Positions 47,077 to 55,112 of a stretch of DNA of 64,000 nt are shown here, in pieces; positions within the stretch are counted from its first letter, which is position 1; every line of letters begins with the position of its first letter. The stretch is taken from positions 868,001 to 932,000 of the forward strand of contig CAWIMB010000002.1 in NCBI GenBank assembly GCA_963837155.1. The letters run 5' to 3'. The position numbers were made by a program, and so were the translations under genes. This DNA comes from DASQHW01 sp963837155. Lineage in GTDB: Bacteria > Actinomycetota > Acidimicrobiia > IMCC26256 > PALSA-610. Under the pieces are notes generated by a model. It was not told the DNA's origin, did not search any database, and saw nothing but the letters and a program-made list of their open reading frames with translations.

Positions 47077-47291
47077 CGCCCAGAGCTATCGGACGATGGA
47101 GGTCCGCGCCTTCGTCGGCTGGAGCCAAATCCAGTACCGCTTCGTGCACGAACGCGCGCCGAGTGTCGACCACCCGCGAGGCAGTATGGGCCTTGCCGGA
47201 CCGCTGGTGTCGCCCGAGGCGACGAAATCGCCGGGAGAGAGTAAACCCTGTCCTCGAATCCGTTGCCGCCGCCGTGTGAAGGAGGAACTGC

Positions 47292-47528
47292 ATGGTGCAC
47301 ACCGATCGCCTCATGGAGTTGTTCCATGCCGTCGACGAGGAACCGATCGATGACCAATACGTTCGCCGGCTGGCCTACGAGGCCTTCGACGGCGACGCGC
47401 TCGCGCTGATGGCCACGCTGTTGCGCACGATCCGCAGCCTCTCGGACCAGCTCGCGCACTTCTACGGCACCACTGCGGACGACGTCCTGCGCATCGAGGC
47501 AATCCTTCCGGCGAAGCCAGTCAGCTGA
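47292..47528 (+). CDS. Small hypothetical protein
   Basis: A 78-residue acidic protein with an excellent ribosome site (AAGGAGGAACTGC before ATG 47292). RLMELFHAVDEEPIDDQYVR and DALALMATLLRTIRSLSDQL suggest two or three helices. No known family; the strong translation signal makes it a real gene. Confidence 0.65.
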   Translation: MVHTDRLMELFHAVDEEPIDDQYVRRLAYEAFDGDALALMATLLRTIRSLSDQLAHFYGTTADDVLRIEAILPAKPVS

Positions 47529-47605
47529 GGTTGACCGGCGGTCCCGGCACATCTAGGTTCCAGGCCGGGTGGGGCTGCGCCATCCTCGGCGGGGGGTTTG
47601 GACAG

Positions 47606-47779
47606 ATGCGGGACGTTATTTGCCCTCATTGCGGGCACACGATCGAAATTGAGCGCGCGGCCAAGCCGCGGGCGGAGATAGAGGGCGGCTCGGGCAAGCC
47701 GAATGTGTACGTGCTCCGGCTCGGGCGCAACGAGCTGCACCGCTGCGATCTCCAAGACGGACGGCGCTCGGCCTCCTAG
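47606..47779 (+). CDS. Small zinc-ribbon-like protein
   Basis: A 57-residue protein; MRDVICPHCGHTIEI starts with a CPHCGH knuckle and a later Cys (HRCDL) is the only other candidate ligand. GGGGGGTTTGGACAG upstream of ATG 47606 gives a weak ribosome site. Function unknown; moderate confidence that it is translated. Confidence 0.45.
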   Translation: MRDVICPHCGHTIEIERAAKPRAEIEGGSGKPNVYVLRLGRNELHRCDLQDGRRSAS

Positions 47780-47847
47780 GGGTCGAGCAATCCAGCACGA
47801 GTCGGGCGAGGCGTCTCTTTGCGCGCGACAACGCGTACGAGCAGCGC

Positions 47848-48306
47848 TTGGGCCCGCAAGTGTCGGGGTATCGCGGGCAGGTGCCGCGCGTCGAAACCTC
47901 AACGACGGCACGCGATGGTCACAATCTACGCAGGGTGTATGAGTCGTCGTTCTCTGACGCTGCGGAGTTGTGCCGGCTCCGTGCCGAGACAACCGCTGCG
48001 CTCGTGCAGAGCGGGCGTACACGAGACCACGCCCGCACAGTGACGCTCTTGTTGAGCGAGCTCTCGACGAATGCCTTGATGCACGCGGCCGCGCCGTATC
48101 GACTCACGATCGAGATCGATGAAGATGAAACCGTGGTTGAGGTGACCGACGCCGGTGACGGTGACGTCTTTGCGCGCGCTCCCGCACATGTCAACGGCGG
48201 CTACGGATTGAACCTGGTCAACACACTCGCGTTGAGGTGGGGCGCGGAAGCGCGCGGTCGAGGCAAGACGGTGTGGGCCGCGATCAGTCGTCTCGCGACC
48301 GTCTGA
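47848..48306 (+). CDS. HATPase_c anti-sigma-factor-like (RsbW-type) ATP-binding protein
   Basis: TVTLLLSELSTNALMHA is the N box of a GHKL ATPase; VEVTDAGDGDVFARA is the G1 box and GGYGLNLVNTLALRWGAE the G2-like loop. This single-domain form is the RsbW/SpoIIAB type of serine kinase that binds sigma factors or phosphorylates STAS antagonists; STAS proteins at 1-100 and 3062-3388 are candidate partners in the genome. The start is uncertain: TTG 47848 and GTG 47935 are in frame and neither has a good ribosome site. From 47935 the product is 123 residues, closer to the family length. Confidence 0.8.
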   Translation: MGPQVSGYRGQVPRVETSTTARDGHNLRRVYESSFSDAAELCRLRAETTAALVQSGRTRDHARTVTLLLSELSTNALMHAAAPYRLTIEIDEDETVVEVTDAGDGDVFARAPAHVNGGYGLNLVNTLALRWGAEARGRGKTVWAAISRLATV

Positions 48307-48309
48307 CGC

Positions 48310-48900
48310 TTACTTCACGGAAACGACGTCGACGACGAACCAGAGCGGCTCGTTCGGTCCGATCGCACCCTGCCCCGTTGCTCCGTACGCCTGCGCGGCT
48401 GGTATTCCGAGGAGTCGACTTCCCCCGACCTTCATCCCCGGGATGCCGTCGCTCCAGCCTTGGATGACGCCGTTGAGAGAAAACTCCGTTGGCTTCCCGC
48501 GACTCCATGACGAGTCGAAGATCTTCCCGGTGGTGCATGCCACGCCGATGTAGTTCGCCGTGATCGTCGCGCCCGGCTTCACGACTGCGCCGGTACCGAC
48601 CTTCAGATCCTTCTTCACGAGCTCCGTGGGCGGCGCGCCGACCTGCACCGCAACCTCGGGCGCGCCTTTCGGCAACGGGTCTTTCACCGCGACGCAATCC
48701 GTCGCAGCCTTCTTGGTGCCGTTCCCACCCGTTCCGGCGATCGCGAATACCAGAAACACCAAGACAATGATCATGAACGCAGCGACGCCGGCGGCGGCAC
48801 GACGGCGACGACGCTGCGCTTGATGACGGCGAGCGGCTGCGGCCGCAAGGCGTTCCTTCTGGCGCGCCTGACGAGACCTTGCTTGCTTCGACGCGGGCAC
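48310..48900 (-). CDS. Membrane-anchored FKBP-type peptidyl-prolyl isomerase
   Basis: A 196-residue protein. The N-terminus is a long Arg/Ala/Gln-rich helix, then a membrane helix GVAAFMIIVLVFLVFAIAGT, then an extracytoplasmic FKBP domain: GAVVKPGATITANYIGVACT, KIFDSSWSRGKPTEFSLNGV, IQGWSDGIPGMKVGGSRLLG and GPNEPLWFVVDVVSV, matching the FKBP fold (V-x-Y-x-G, F-D-x-S, V-I-x-G-W-x-x-G). Accelerates prolyl isomerization of exported proteins. The GTG start at 48900 is 18 bp from the divergent acyl-CoA ligase start. Confidence 0.9.
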   Translation of the reverse strand: MPASKQARSRQARQKERLAAAAARRHQAQRRRRRAAAGVAAFMIIVLVFLVFAIAGTGGNGTKKAATDCVAVKDPLPKGAPEVAVQVGAPPTELVKKDLKVGTGAVVKPGATITANYIGVACTTGKIFDSSWSRGKPTEFSLNGVIQGWSDGIPGMKVGGSRLLGIPAAQAYGATGQGAIGPNEPLWFVVDVVSVK

Positions 48901-48918
48901 CCGACAACGCTATCGCCC

Positions 48919-50376
48919 GTGGCCGGTATCGACGCGTCGTTCGCACGCGCGCCCCGAACGACCGTCGACCTGCTGCGTGCCGTCGCAGGTGCTGAGGGAC
49001 ATCGCGATGCATTCGTGGAACCCGGGCGGCGGATCACGTTCCGCGCGTGGGACCGAGCCGCGGACGGCCTCGCGGCGTTCTGGTCCGACGCCGGTGTCGT
49101 CGCGGGAGACGTCGTCGCCCTGATGGTGCCGTCATCGATCGACTACGCCATCTGCTATCAGGCGGCGATGCGTCTCCGCGCGATCACCACCGGTATCAAC
49201 CCGCGGCTCGGTCCGATTGAAGTCGCGAGCATCCTCGAGCGGACGTCACCGCGTGTCGTCGTGCGTCCGGAGAACCTCGACGAGATTCGCGAGGCGTACG
49301 TGCACGATCCTCCGTCGAGAACGCCGCGGGTCCGGCCCGATGACGCCGTCGCGATCGTCTGGACGAGCGGCACGACCGGAATGCCGAAAGGCGCGGTGTT
49401 CGATCACGACAACCTCGCCGCGGTCGCGCTCGGTGCCGGTGCGATGGGCGAGCGATTCGACCGGCGACTGTCACCTCTGCCCTTCGCACACGTCGCGTTC
49501 ATGTCCCGGCCGTGGGAGGAGATCGAGAAGGTCATCACCACCGTGATCCCGCCGACACCGTGGAAGGCGGCCGAGACGCTAGAACTGATGGAGAGCGAGC
49601 GCGTCACCGTCGGTCAGGGTGTGCCGACGCAGTGGCGGCTCATGCTCGACCATCCCGCATTCGAGACGACGGACCTGTCGTCGCTGCGGATCGCGGGAAC
49701 GGGCGCGGCAACGGTGCCTCCCGACCTCGTACGCGAGATGGAGCGCCGCCTCGGCTGCCCCGTTGTGATCGGTTACACGAGCACCGAAGCGGCGATCACC
49801 ACCGGCACCGTGCCCGGCGATTCGCCCGAGGTGATCGCGCGCACGGTTGGTCGGGCGCGGGTGAACGTCGAGCTCGAAGTCGTCGACGACGACGGCCGGC
49901 CGTGCGCGACCGGTGACGTTGGTCGGGTGCGATGCCGATCGGGCGCGGTGATGCGGGAGTACTGGCGCGACCCGCAGCGCACCTCGGAAGTGCTCGACGA
50001 CCAACGGTGGCTCTCGACCGGCGACGCCGGGTTTCTCGACGAGCGCGGATATCTCACGCTCGTCGGTCGCAAGAGTGAGATGTACATCCGCGGCGGCTAC
50101 AACGTGTACCCCGCCGAGGTCGAACGCGTGCTCTCCGGGCATCCGGCCGTCGAGGACGTCGCGATCGTCGGCGTTCCCGACCCCGTGCTCGGCGAGATCG
50201 GTCTTGCGTTCGTCGTCCCGGCGGCCGGCGCGGCACCCGAGCTCGATGCGTTCGCCGCGCATTGCCGTGCCGCGCTCGCCGACTACAAGGCGCCGGACCG
50301 ACTCGAGCTCCTGGACGCGCTGCCGGTCACGTCGGTGGGCAAAGTCGACAAGCGTGCGCTCCTCGCCGGTCGGTGA
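48919..50376 (+). CDS. Acyl-CoA synthetase/AMP-dependent ligase
   Basis: A 485-residue adenylate-forming enzyme. The P-loop-like motif IVWTSGTTGMPKGAVFDHDN (A3), GYTSTEAAITTGTVPG (A5), LSTGDAGFLDERGYLTLVGR (A7/A8), GGYNVYPAEVERVLSGHPAV and the catalytic Lys of A10 in PVTSVGKVDKRALL are all present. It activates a carboxylic acid to acyl-AMP and then acyl-CoA. GTG 48919 is the family-consistent start. It begins an operon with OB-fold and thiolase-like genes, so it likely supplies their acyl-CoA substrate. Confidence 0.92.
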   Translation: MAGIDASFARAPRTTVDLLRAVAGAEGHRDAFVEPGRRITFRAWDRAADGLAAFWSDAGVVAGDVVALMVPSSIDYAICYQAAMRLRAITTGINPRLGPIEVASILERTSPRVVVRPENLDEIREAYVHDPPSRTPRVRPDDAVAIVWTSGTTGMPKGAVFDHDNLAAVALGAGAMGERFDRRLSPLPFAHVAFMSRPWEEIEKVITTVIPPTPWKAAETLELMESERVTVGQGVPTQWRLMLDHPAFETTDLSSLRIAGTGAATVPPDLVREMERRLGCPVVIGYTSTEAAITTGTVPGDSPEVIARTVGRARVNVELEVVDDDGRPCATGDVGRVRCRSGAVMREYWRDPQRTSEVLDDQRWLSTGDAGFLDERGYLTLVGRKSEMYIRGGYNVYPAEVERVLSGHPAVEDVAIVGVPDPVLGEIGLAFVVPAAGAAPELDAFAAHCRAALADYKAPDRLELLDALPVTSVGKVDKRALLAGR

Positions 50377-50389
50377 TTAGTTTCGGGCC

Positions 50390-50821
50390 ATGACCAGGGT
50401 CACGAAGAGCACGCTCGAGTTCCCGTATTCGCGGACTGTCGGGCCGGTCGTGGGCGCGTTCTTTGCCGGCCTGCGTGAGCACCGCATCGTCGGCACGCGC
50501 ACCAGCGACGGCAAGGTGCTCGTACCGCCGTTGGAGTACGACCCGAAGACCGGCGAGGCGCTCAGCGAACTGGTCGAGGTCGGGCCCGCGGGAACTGTCG
50601 AGTCGTGGACGTGGGTCGACGATCCCACCTCGAAGCACCCGCTCTCGCGGCCGTTCGCGCTCGCGCTGATCCGGCCCGACGGCGCGGACACTGCGATGGT
50701 GCACGCGGTCGACGCGGGCAGCATCGACAAGATGACAACCGGCATGCGCGTGACGCCACGCTGGCGGTCCGATCCGCAGAACCGCATCGACGACCTCGAA
50801 GCCTGGGAGCCGGCCTCATGA
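50390..50821 (+). CDS. DUF35-like OB-fold protein without zinc-ribbon cysteines
   Basis: A 143-residue protein. LEFPYSRTVGPVVGAFFAGL resembles the start of DUF35 proteins; VLVPPLEYDPKTGEALSELV, VEVGPAGTVESWTWVDDP and FALALIRPDGADTAMVHAVD form the OB-fold strands. The usual CxxC...CxxC ribbon is missing (Val/Pro replace Cys). Such partner-like forms pair with a zinc-containing DUF35 subunit (ChsH-type) and with thiolase-like aldolases in side-chain degradation. Its stop overlaps the start of a 30-codon ORF (ATGA). Confidence 0.75.
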   Translation: MTRVTKSTLEFPYSRTVGPVVGAFFAGLREHRIVGTRTSDGKVLVPPLEYDPKTGEALSELVEVGPAGTVESWTWVDDPTSKHPLSRPFALALIRPDGADTAMVHAVDAGSIDKMTTGMRVTPRWRSDPQNRIDDLEAWEPAS

Positions 50822-50910
50822 GCGAGCGTCGCGAGGCGGGTATCCCGCCGAGCAGCGAGCGGGGCCCGAGCGGCCCGGCGCCGCAGGCGCCAAGAGCGGA
50901 GGACAGATGA
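50818..50910 (+). CDS. Translationally coupled 30-residue ORF between the two DUF35 genes
   Basis: ATG 50818 overlaps the preceding TGA, and this ORF's own TGA (50908-50910) overlaps the ATG of the next gene at 50907. The peptide is Ser/Pro/Arg/Gly-rich (begins MSERREAGIPPSSERG) and has no fold. The DNA contains a GC-rich hairpin GGCGGG-TAT-CCCGCC (in AGGCGGGTATCCCGCCGAG). It may be just a linker that keeps ribosomes moving between cistrons; product unlikely to be functional by itself. Confidence 0.4.
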   Translation: MSERREAGIPPSSERGPSGPAPQAPRAEDR

Positions 50911-51455
50911 CGACGAGTGACGCCCCGAAGGAGACGCTGGTGATGCCGCACCTCGTCTCGCTCACGTACGAAGAAGAGCTCACGCCAATCCTCGAGCGCT
51001 ACGTCGACGCGCTGCTCGATGGTCGCATCCTCGGTCACAAGTGTCCGTCGTGCGCGCGTGTCTACGTCCCCGGCAAGGGCTACTGCCCATTGTGTGTCGT
51101 GGCGACCGGTGACGAGGACGAGGTGACGGTGGCCGACACCGGTACGGTCACTGGCTTCACGATCATCACGCCGGTCGCGTACTACGGCCAAAAGGAAACC
51201 GAACCATTCGTATACGCGTCGGTGCTCCTGGATGGCGCGAACAGCAACCTCGGCGGCCAGGACATCGTGGGGATCCCGCGCGAAGAGGTTCGCTCCGGCT
51301 TGCGTGTACGCGCGGTGTGGAAGGCGAAGGAGAAGCGCAACGCCGAAGGCGTGTCGAACCGTGGTTGGGGCGGCCTCGGGTCTGCGATTGAAGCGTTCGA
51401 GCCATCGGGTGAGCCCGACATGCCGCGGGAGCAGTTCGAGGAGCACATCTTTTGA
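50907..51455 (+). CDS. DUF35 OB-fold protein with zinc ribbon (ChsH2/thiolase-partner type)
   Basis: A 182-residue protein. An N-terminal helix (YEEELTPILERYVDALLDGR) leads into a rubredoxin-like knuckle HKCPSCARVYVPGKGYCPLC (two CxxC pairs), then an OB-fold: TVADTGTVTGFTIITPVAYY and FVYASVLLDGANSNLGGQDI. This is the classical DUF35 architecture; such proteins bind acyl-CoA and are obligatory partners of thiolase-like aldolases such as Ltp2. The TTG start of the next gene overlaps its stop. Confidence 0.88.
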   Translation: MTTSDAPKETLVMPHLVSLTYEEELTPILERYVDALLDGRILGHKCPSCARVYVPGKGYCPLCVVATGDEDEVTVADTGTVTGFTIITPVAYYGQKETEPFVYASVLLDGANSNLGGQDIVGIPREEVRSGLRVRAVWKAKEKRNAEGVSNRGWGGLGSAIEAFEPSGEPDMPREQFEEHIF

Positions 51456-52513
51456 GTGGGACATCGGATATCGCCGTCGTTGGATTCGCGCAGACGCCGT
51501 CGGCGCGGCGGGTGCGCGAGAGCGAAGTGCAAATGCTCGTGCCGACCGTCGCCGCCGCGTTGGAGCGCGCGGGGTTGGATCGGCGCGAGGTCGGCTTCAC
51601 CTGCGCCGGGAGCTGCGACTATCTCACCGGCGGGCCGTTCGCGTTCGTCTCGAACCTCGAAGCCGCGGGCGCGTGGCCGCCGATCTCGGAGTCGCACGTC
51701 GAGATGGACGGTGCGTGGGCGCTGTACGAGGCGTGGGTACGGCTGCAACACGGTGACATCGACACCGCGCTCGTGTTCGGTTCAGGCAAGTCGTCACCGT
51801 CGAACCCGGCCGAGATGTGGGCGCAACAACTCGATCCGTACTACCTCGCGCCGCTGGGTGTGGACCCGGTGTCGCTCGCCGGCCTGCAAGCCCGCGTGTT
51901 GCTCGACCGGGGCAAGGCGACCGAGCGCGACTTCGCGGAAGTGGTCGCGCGCAGCCGCAGCAACGCACTCCGCAACCCGAATGCGCAGGTGCGCGGCGAA
52001 ACGAACGTCGACGAGCTCCTGCAGCAGCCATATGTACGCGCACCCCTGCGCCGTCACGATCTGCCGCCGATCTCGGACGCGGCGGTCGCGGTGGTGCTCG
52101 CGCGCGGCGATCGGGCGCGAAGCTTGTGCGAACGGCCCGCGTGGATACGTGGGCTCGATCATCGCATCGAGGTGCATCAACCCGGGATGCGCGACCTGGC
52201 GACGTCGCCGTCGACGACGCTCGCGGCGCGCAAGGCTGGATACGACGGCGGCCCGCTCGACGTGGCGGAGCTCTCGGCGACCTTCAGCCCGCAAGAGCTG
52301 ATCCTGCGCGAGTCATTGGGACTGCCCGCCGGCACCAGTGTCAACCCGTCGGGCGGTCCCCTGGCCGCGAACCCGGTGATGGCAACCGGTTTGATCCGCA
52401 TCGTCGAGGTCGCGCAGCGGATCATCGGTGGTTCCGCCGACCGCGGCCTTGCTCATGCGACCGGCGGCCAGGTGTTGCAGCACAACCTCGTTTGCGTCAT
52501 GGAGGGGGAGTAG
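51452..52513 (+). CDS. Thiolase-like (SCP2/Ltp-type) protein
   Basis: A 353-residue thiolase-superfamily protein. The start is TTG 51452 in TTGA overlap with the DUF35 stop. DIAVVGFAQTPSARRVRESE is the N-terminus; the region of the nucleophilic Cys reads FTCAGSCDYLTGG, and the C-terminal catalytic loop is SVNPSGGPLAANPVMATGLI, where thiolases normally have GHPxGxTG. The His is replaced by Asn, so classical thiolysis is doubtful. Expected to cooperate with the adjacent thiolase-like and DUF35 subunits on a CoA ester, as in steroid side-chain or branched-chain degradation. Confidence 0.82.
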   Translation: MSGTSDIAVVGFAQTPSARRVRESEVQMLVPTVAAALERAGLDRREVGFTCAGSCDYLTGGPFAFVSNLEAAGAWPPISESHVEMDGAWALYEAWVRLQHGDIDTALVFGSGKSSPSNPAEMWAQQLDPYYLAPLGVDPVSLAGLQARVLLDRGKATERDFAEVVARSRSNALRNPNAQVRGETNVDELLQQPYVRAPLRRHDLPPISDAAVAVVLARGDRARSLCERPAWIRGLDHRIEVHQPGMRDLATSPSTTLAARKAGYDGGPLDVAELSATFSPQELILRESLGLPAGTSVNPSGGPLAANPVMATGLIRIVEVAQRIIGGSADRGLAHATGGQVLQHNLVCVMEGE

Positions 52514-52562
52514 GTGCCGTGCGGACGCAGCGGAGCCTGCGGGAGCGGAGGGAGCAATAGTT

Positions 52563-53708
52563 ATGGCTGAGCGTTGTGCGGTCGTAGGGATCGGGCAGAC
52601 GCACCACAAGAAGCGCCGTGATGACGTGTCCATCCCGGGCTTGCTGCGGGAAGCGGCATTGCGTGCGCTCGACGACGCCGAGATGACGTTCGCGGACATC
52701 GATGCGCTGGTCATCGGTAAGGCACCCGATGCATTCGAAGGGATCGTGCAGCCGGAGCTGTTCCTCGCGGATGCGCTCGGCGCGGCTGGCAAGCCGATGC
52801 TGCGCGTGCACACCGCGGGCAGCGTCGGTGGCTCGACCTTCATTGTGGGGTCGCACCTCGTCGAGTCGCGTATTCACGAGCGCGTGCTGGCAATCGCGTG
52901 GGAGAAGCAGAGCGAGGGCAACGCGCAGTGGGGCCTCGCGGGCGGCCGTTCGCGCGGCATCGGCGCGGGTGGAGCGTTCGCGCCGTGGATTCGCGCCTAC
53001 ATCGAGCAGACCGGCGCGCCCGAATACATCGGTTGGCAGGTCGCGCTGAAGGACCGCCTGAACGCGCTGAAGAATCCGTACGCCCATTTGAAGATCGCCG
53101 ATATCAGCATCGAGAAGGTCAAGGAATCGGCGATGCTCTGGGACCCCCTGCGGTTCCTCGAGTCGTGCCCATCGTCGGACGGCGCATGCGCGGTCGTGCT
53201 CACCGACGAAGCGGGTGGGCGTCGCGCCGCGAAGCCGCCCGCGTGGGTGGAGGCAACGGCCGTCCGCAGCGAGCTCGGCGTCTTCCCGGGACGCAATCCC
53301 GTGCGCCCGCAAGCGGGCGTCGAGTGCGCGCAGGATGTCTACCGCCAAGCCGGCATCAGCGTGCCCCGTCAGGAGATCGACGTCGCCGAGCTGTACGTGC
53401 CGTTCAGCTGGTACGAGCCGATGTGGCTCGAAGGCCACGACATCGCCGGTCCCGGCGAGGGCTGGAAGATGGTCGAGAGCGGCGAGACCGAGCTCACCGG
53501 CTCGTTCCCGGTCAACCCGTCGGGCGGCGTGCTGTCGTCGAACCCGATCGGCGCCTCCGGCATGCTCAGGTTCGCAGAAGCCGCGCTCCAAGTGCGCGGC
53601 CTCGCCGGCGAGCACCAAGTCGACGGCGCGCGCACCGCGCTCGCCCAGGCCTACGGCGGAGGCGCCCAATACTTCGCGATGGGAGTGCTGCGGTCACAAC
53701 CGAGTTAG
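52563..53708 (+). CDS. Thiolase-like aldolase (Ltp2/DitF-type, catalytic Cys and His missing)
   Basis: A 381-residue protein from ATG 52563. RCAVVGIGQTHHKKRRDDVS starts the fold; the nucleophile loop reads LRVHTAGSVGGSTFIVG, with no Cys, and the C-terminal loop NPSGGVLSSNPIGASGMLRF has Asn in place of the catalytic His. Loss of both residues is typical of the Ltp2 group, which perform retro-aldol cleavage of hydroxyacyl-CoAs with a DUF35 partner. A zinc-containing DUF35 gene lies two genes upstream. Stop TAG is directly adjacent to the convergent HNH gene stop. Confidence 0.85.
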   Translation: MAERCAVVGIGQTHHKKRRDDVSIPGLLREAALRALDDAEMTFADIDALVIGKAPDAFEGIVQPELFLADALGAAGKPMLRVHTAGSVGGSTFIVGSHLVESRIHERVLAIAWEKQSEGNAQWGLAGGRSRGIGAGGAFAPWIRAYIEQTGAPEYIGWQVALKDRLNALKNPYAHLKIADISIEKVKESAMLWDPLRFLESCPSSDGACAVVLTDEAGGRRAAKPPAWVEATAVRSELGVFPGRNPVRPQAGVECAQDVYRQAGISVPRQEIDVAELYVPFSWYEPMWLEGHDIAGPGEGWKMVESGETELTGSFPVNPSGGVLSSNPIGASGMLRFAEAALQVRGLAGEHQVDGARTALAQAYGGGAQYFAMGVLRSQPS

Positions 53709-54836
53709 TCATTCGCGTCGATGTAAGTCTTTGAGATGTTCCTCGATGTGATGACGCCTGCAGTACAGCTTGGTGTTCTCGAGGCTGGTCGGGCCGCCGT
53801 CTTCCCAGTGCCAGATGTGATGGGCGTCGCACCAGACGCCGGGTCGGTCACATCCTTTGGCTTGGCAGTGTTCATCACGCACGATGAGCGCTCGTCGCGA
53901 CGCCGGAGAGATCGTGCGGGTCGCGCGTCCGACGTCGAGGACTGTTGAGGCTCCGGCGGTGATGACCCGAGAGAGGCTGCAGTCGCACGTGATGCGTCGC
54001 AACGTCGCCCGCGACAGCCGCCCGACGTTGGCGGCGTCGGCGCGAACCTGCTGCACGACATCGCTCCCGCCTCGTTCCTTGAGCACGTCGACGTCGACCA
54101 CCACCGTGACATGCGGCCGTACGACGCCGGTGCCGGAGATCTCACCCATGTCGAGTGACCGCCGGCAGATGTTCACGAGCGCATCCGCTCGGCGCATCGC
54201 TGAAGTACGCACATCGCCGGCCTGACGGTCACGCTCCATCTCCGCGTTCAGCGCGGTCAGGTAGATCTCGCCGCCTTCGGGGTCGAGCAGCGCGTCGGAC
54301 ATCACCATGCCGCCGATCGTGACCGAGGCATGCACGCGCCGTCGGGCCAGTTGGGCTTCGTCCTCGACCGCGCCACCGTCGCCATCGAGTGAATCGGCCA
54401 ACCGGCGCACGACCGCTCGCAAGTCGTTCGGCTTGGCCTGGCGAGCGAGCTCGACCAGCTGCGGCTCCACTTCGCGCAGCGCGTCGATACGTTCGACAGT
54501 GCACGCGTCAGCGATCGCGGCTGCATGGTGACGCGAGATATCGCCCGCCGCGAACGCGGCGGACGTCTCGGGGAGATCCTCGAGCTTCGCCCCGAGCTTG
54601 AGTGCGGCCGAGGCCGTGCCGTGCGCCATATTGCAGGTCGCGCGCAATCCGGCCGCCGCGCTCAAGTACCCGTCAGCACGCCACTTCTCACTGCGCTCGT
54701 AATCGCGCATGGTTCGCAGCTTTAGGAACTCCGAGCGCTCGGCCTCGCGACACACCTCGGCAACATCGAGCGTGCCCTCGTAGGCGATCGCCTTGTCGAG
54801 GGATGCGCGGATATCAGCGACGACGTCATTTCCCAC
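53709..54836 (-). CDS. DUF222-HNH endonuclease-like (13E12-repeat type) protein
   Basis: A 375-residue protein. The N-terminal DUF222 part includes VAEVCREAERSEFLKLRTMR, GYLSAAAGLRATCNMAHGTA and GDISRHHAAAIADACTVE; the C-terminal HNH reads LIVRDEHCQAKGCDRPGVWC, DAHHIWHWEDGGPTSLENTK and LYCRRHH, with the H-H and N metal positions intact. Such proteins occur in many copies in mycobacteria and other actinobacteria; their biological role is unclear, and mobility has been suggested. No flanking repeats are seen here. Confidence 0.93.
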   Translation of the reverse strand: MGNDVVADIRASLDKAIAYEGTLDVAEVCREAERSEFLKLRTMRDYERSEKWRADGYLSAAAGLRATCNMAHGTASAALKLGAKLEDLPETSAAFAAGDISRHHAAAIADACTVERIDALREVEPQLVELARQAKPNDLRAVVRRLADSLDGDGGAVEDEAQLARRRVHASVTIGGMVMSDALLDPEGGEIYLTALNAEMERDRQAGDVRTSAMRRADALVNICRRSLDMGEISGTGVVRPHVTVVVDVDVLKERGGSDVVQQVRADAANVGRLSRATLRRITCDCSLSRVITAGASTVLDVGRATRTISPASRRALIVRDEHCQAKGCDRPGVWCDAHHIWHWEDGGPTSLENTKLYCRRHHIEEHLKDLHRRE

Positions 54837-55054
54837 GCGACGTTCTCCTGCTGGAGCGGAACGGGTGGGGGAAGCGGGGGCGACGGAAGCACCCCGAATG
54901 TGTGTTCGAGTATACCCGAGCAGATGAATACGTCAACCCCGAAATCAGCAAATCAGAAGGAAAATTCTCGATCCGCTGCGACCGCAGAACCCAGTCACAC
55001 CCCCGCTTGTCGGCGCGCTCTTTTCGTACAAAAGAAGCACCAGTGATATACCGA
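54837..55054. other. AT-richer divergent promoter region
   Basis: The interval between the HNH start and the TetR operon is noticeably less GC-rich than its surroundings (AAATCAGCAAATCAGAAGGA) and must hold both divergent promoters. No gene. Confidence 0.5.
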
Positions 55055-55112
55055 GAGAACGTCATTGTCCTGGGACTTCGAATAGGTAATACTGTTGGAG
55101 AATGACGTTCTC
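55055..55112. promoter_or_regulatory. 12-bp perfect inverted repeat flanking the TetR promoter and start codon
   Basis: GAGAACGTCATT at 55055-55066 is exactly complementary to AATGACGTTCTC at 55101-55112, 34 bp apart. The right arm covers the TetR ATG (55102). Either the two arms are half-sites of a looped operator for the TetR protein or the transcript can pair them and hide the start codon. Perfect 12-bp matches are unlikely by chance this close together. Confidence 0.6.

Noticed and set aside
53709..54836. Homing endonuclease or group II intron
   Set aside because: DUF222-HNH is a common stand-alone actinobacterial family; no interrupted gene, intron structure or repeats are seen.
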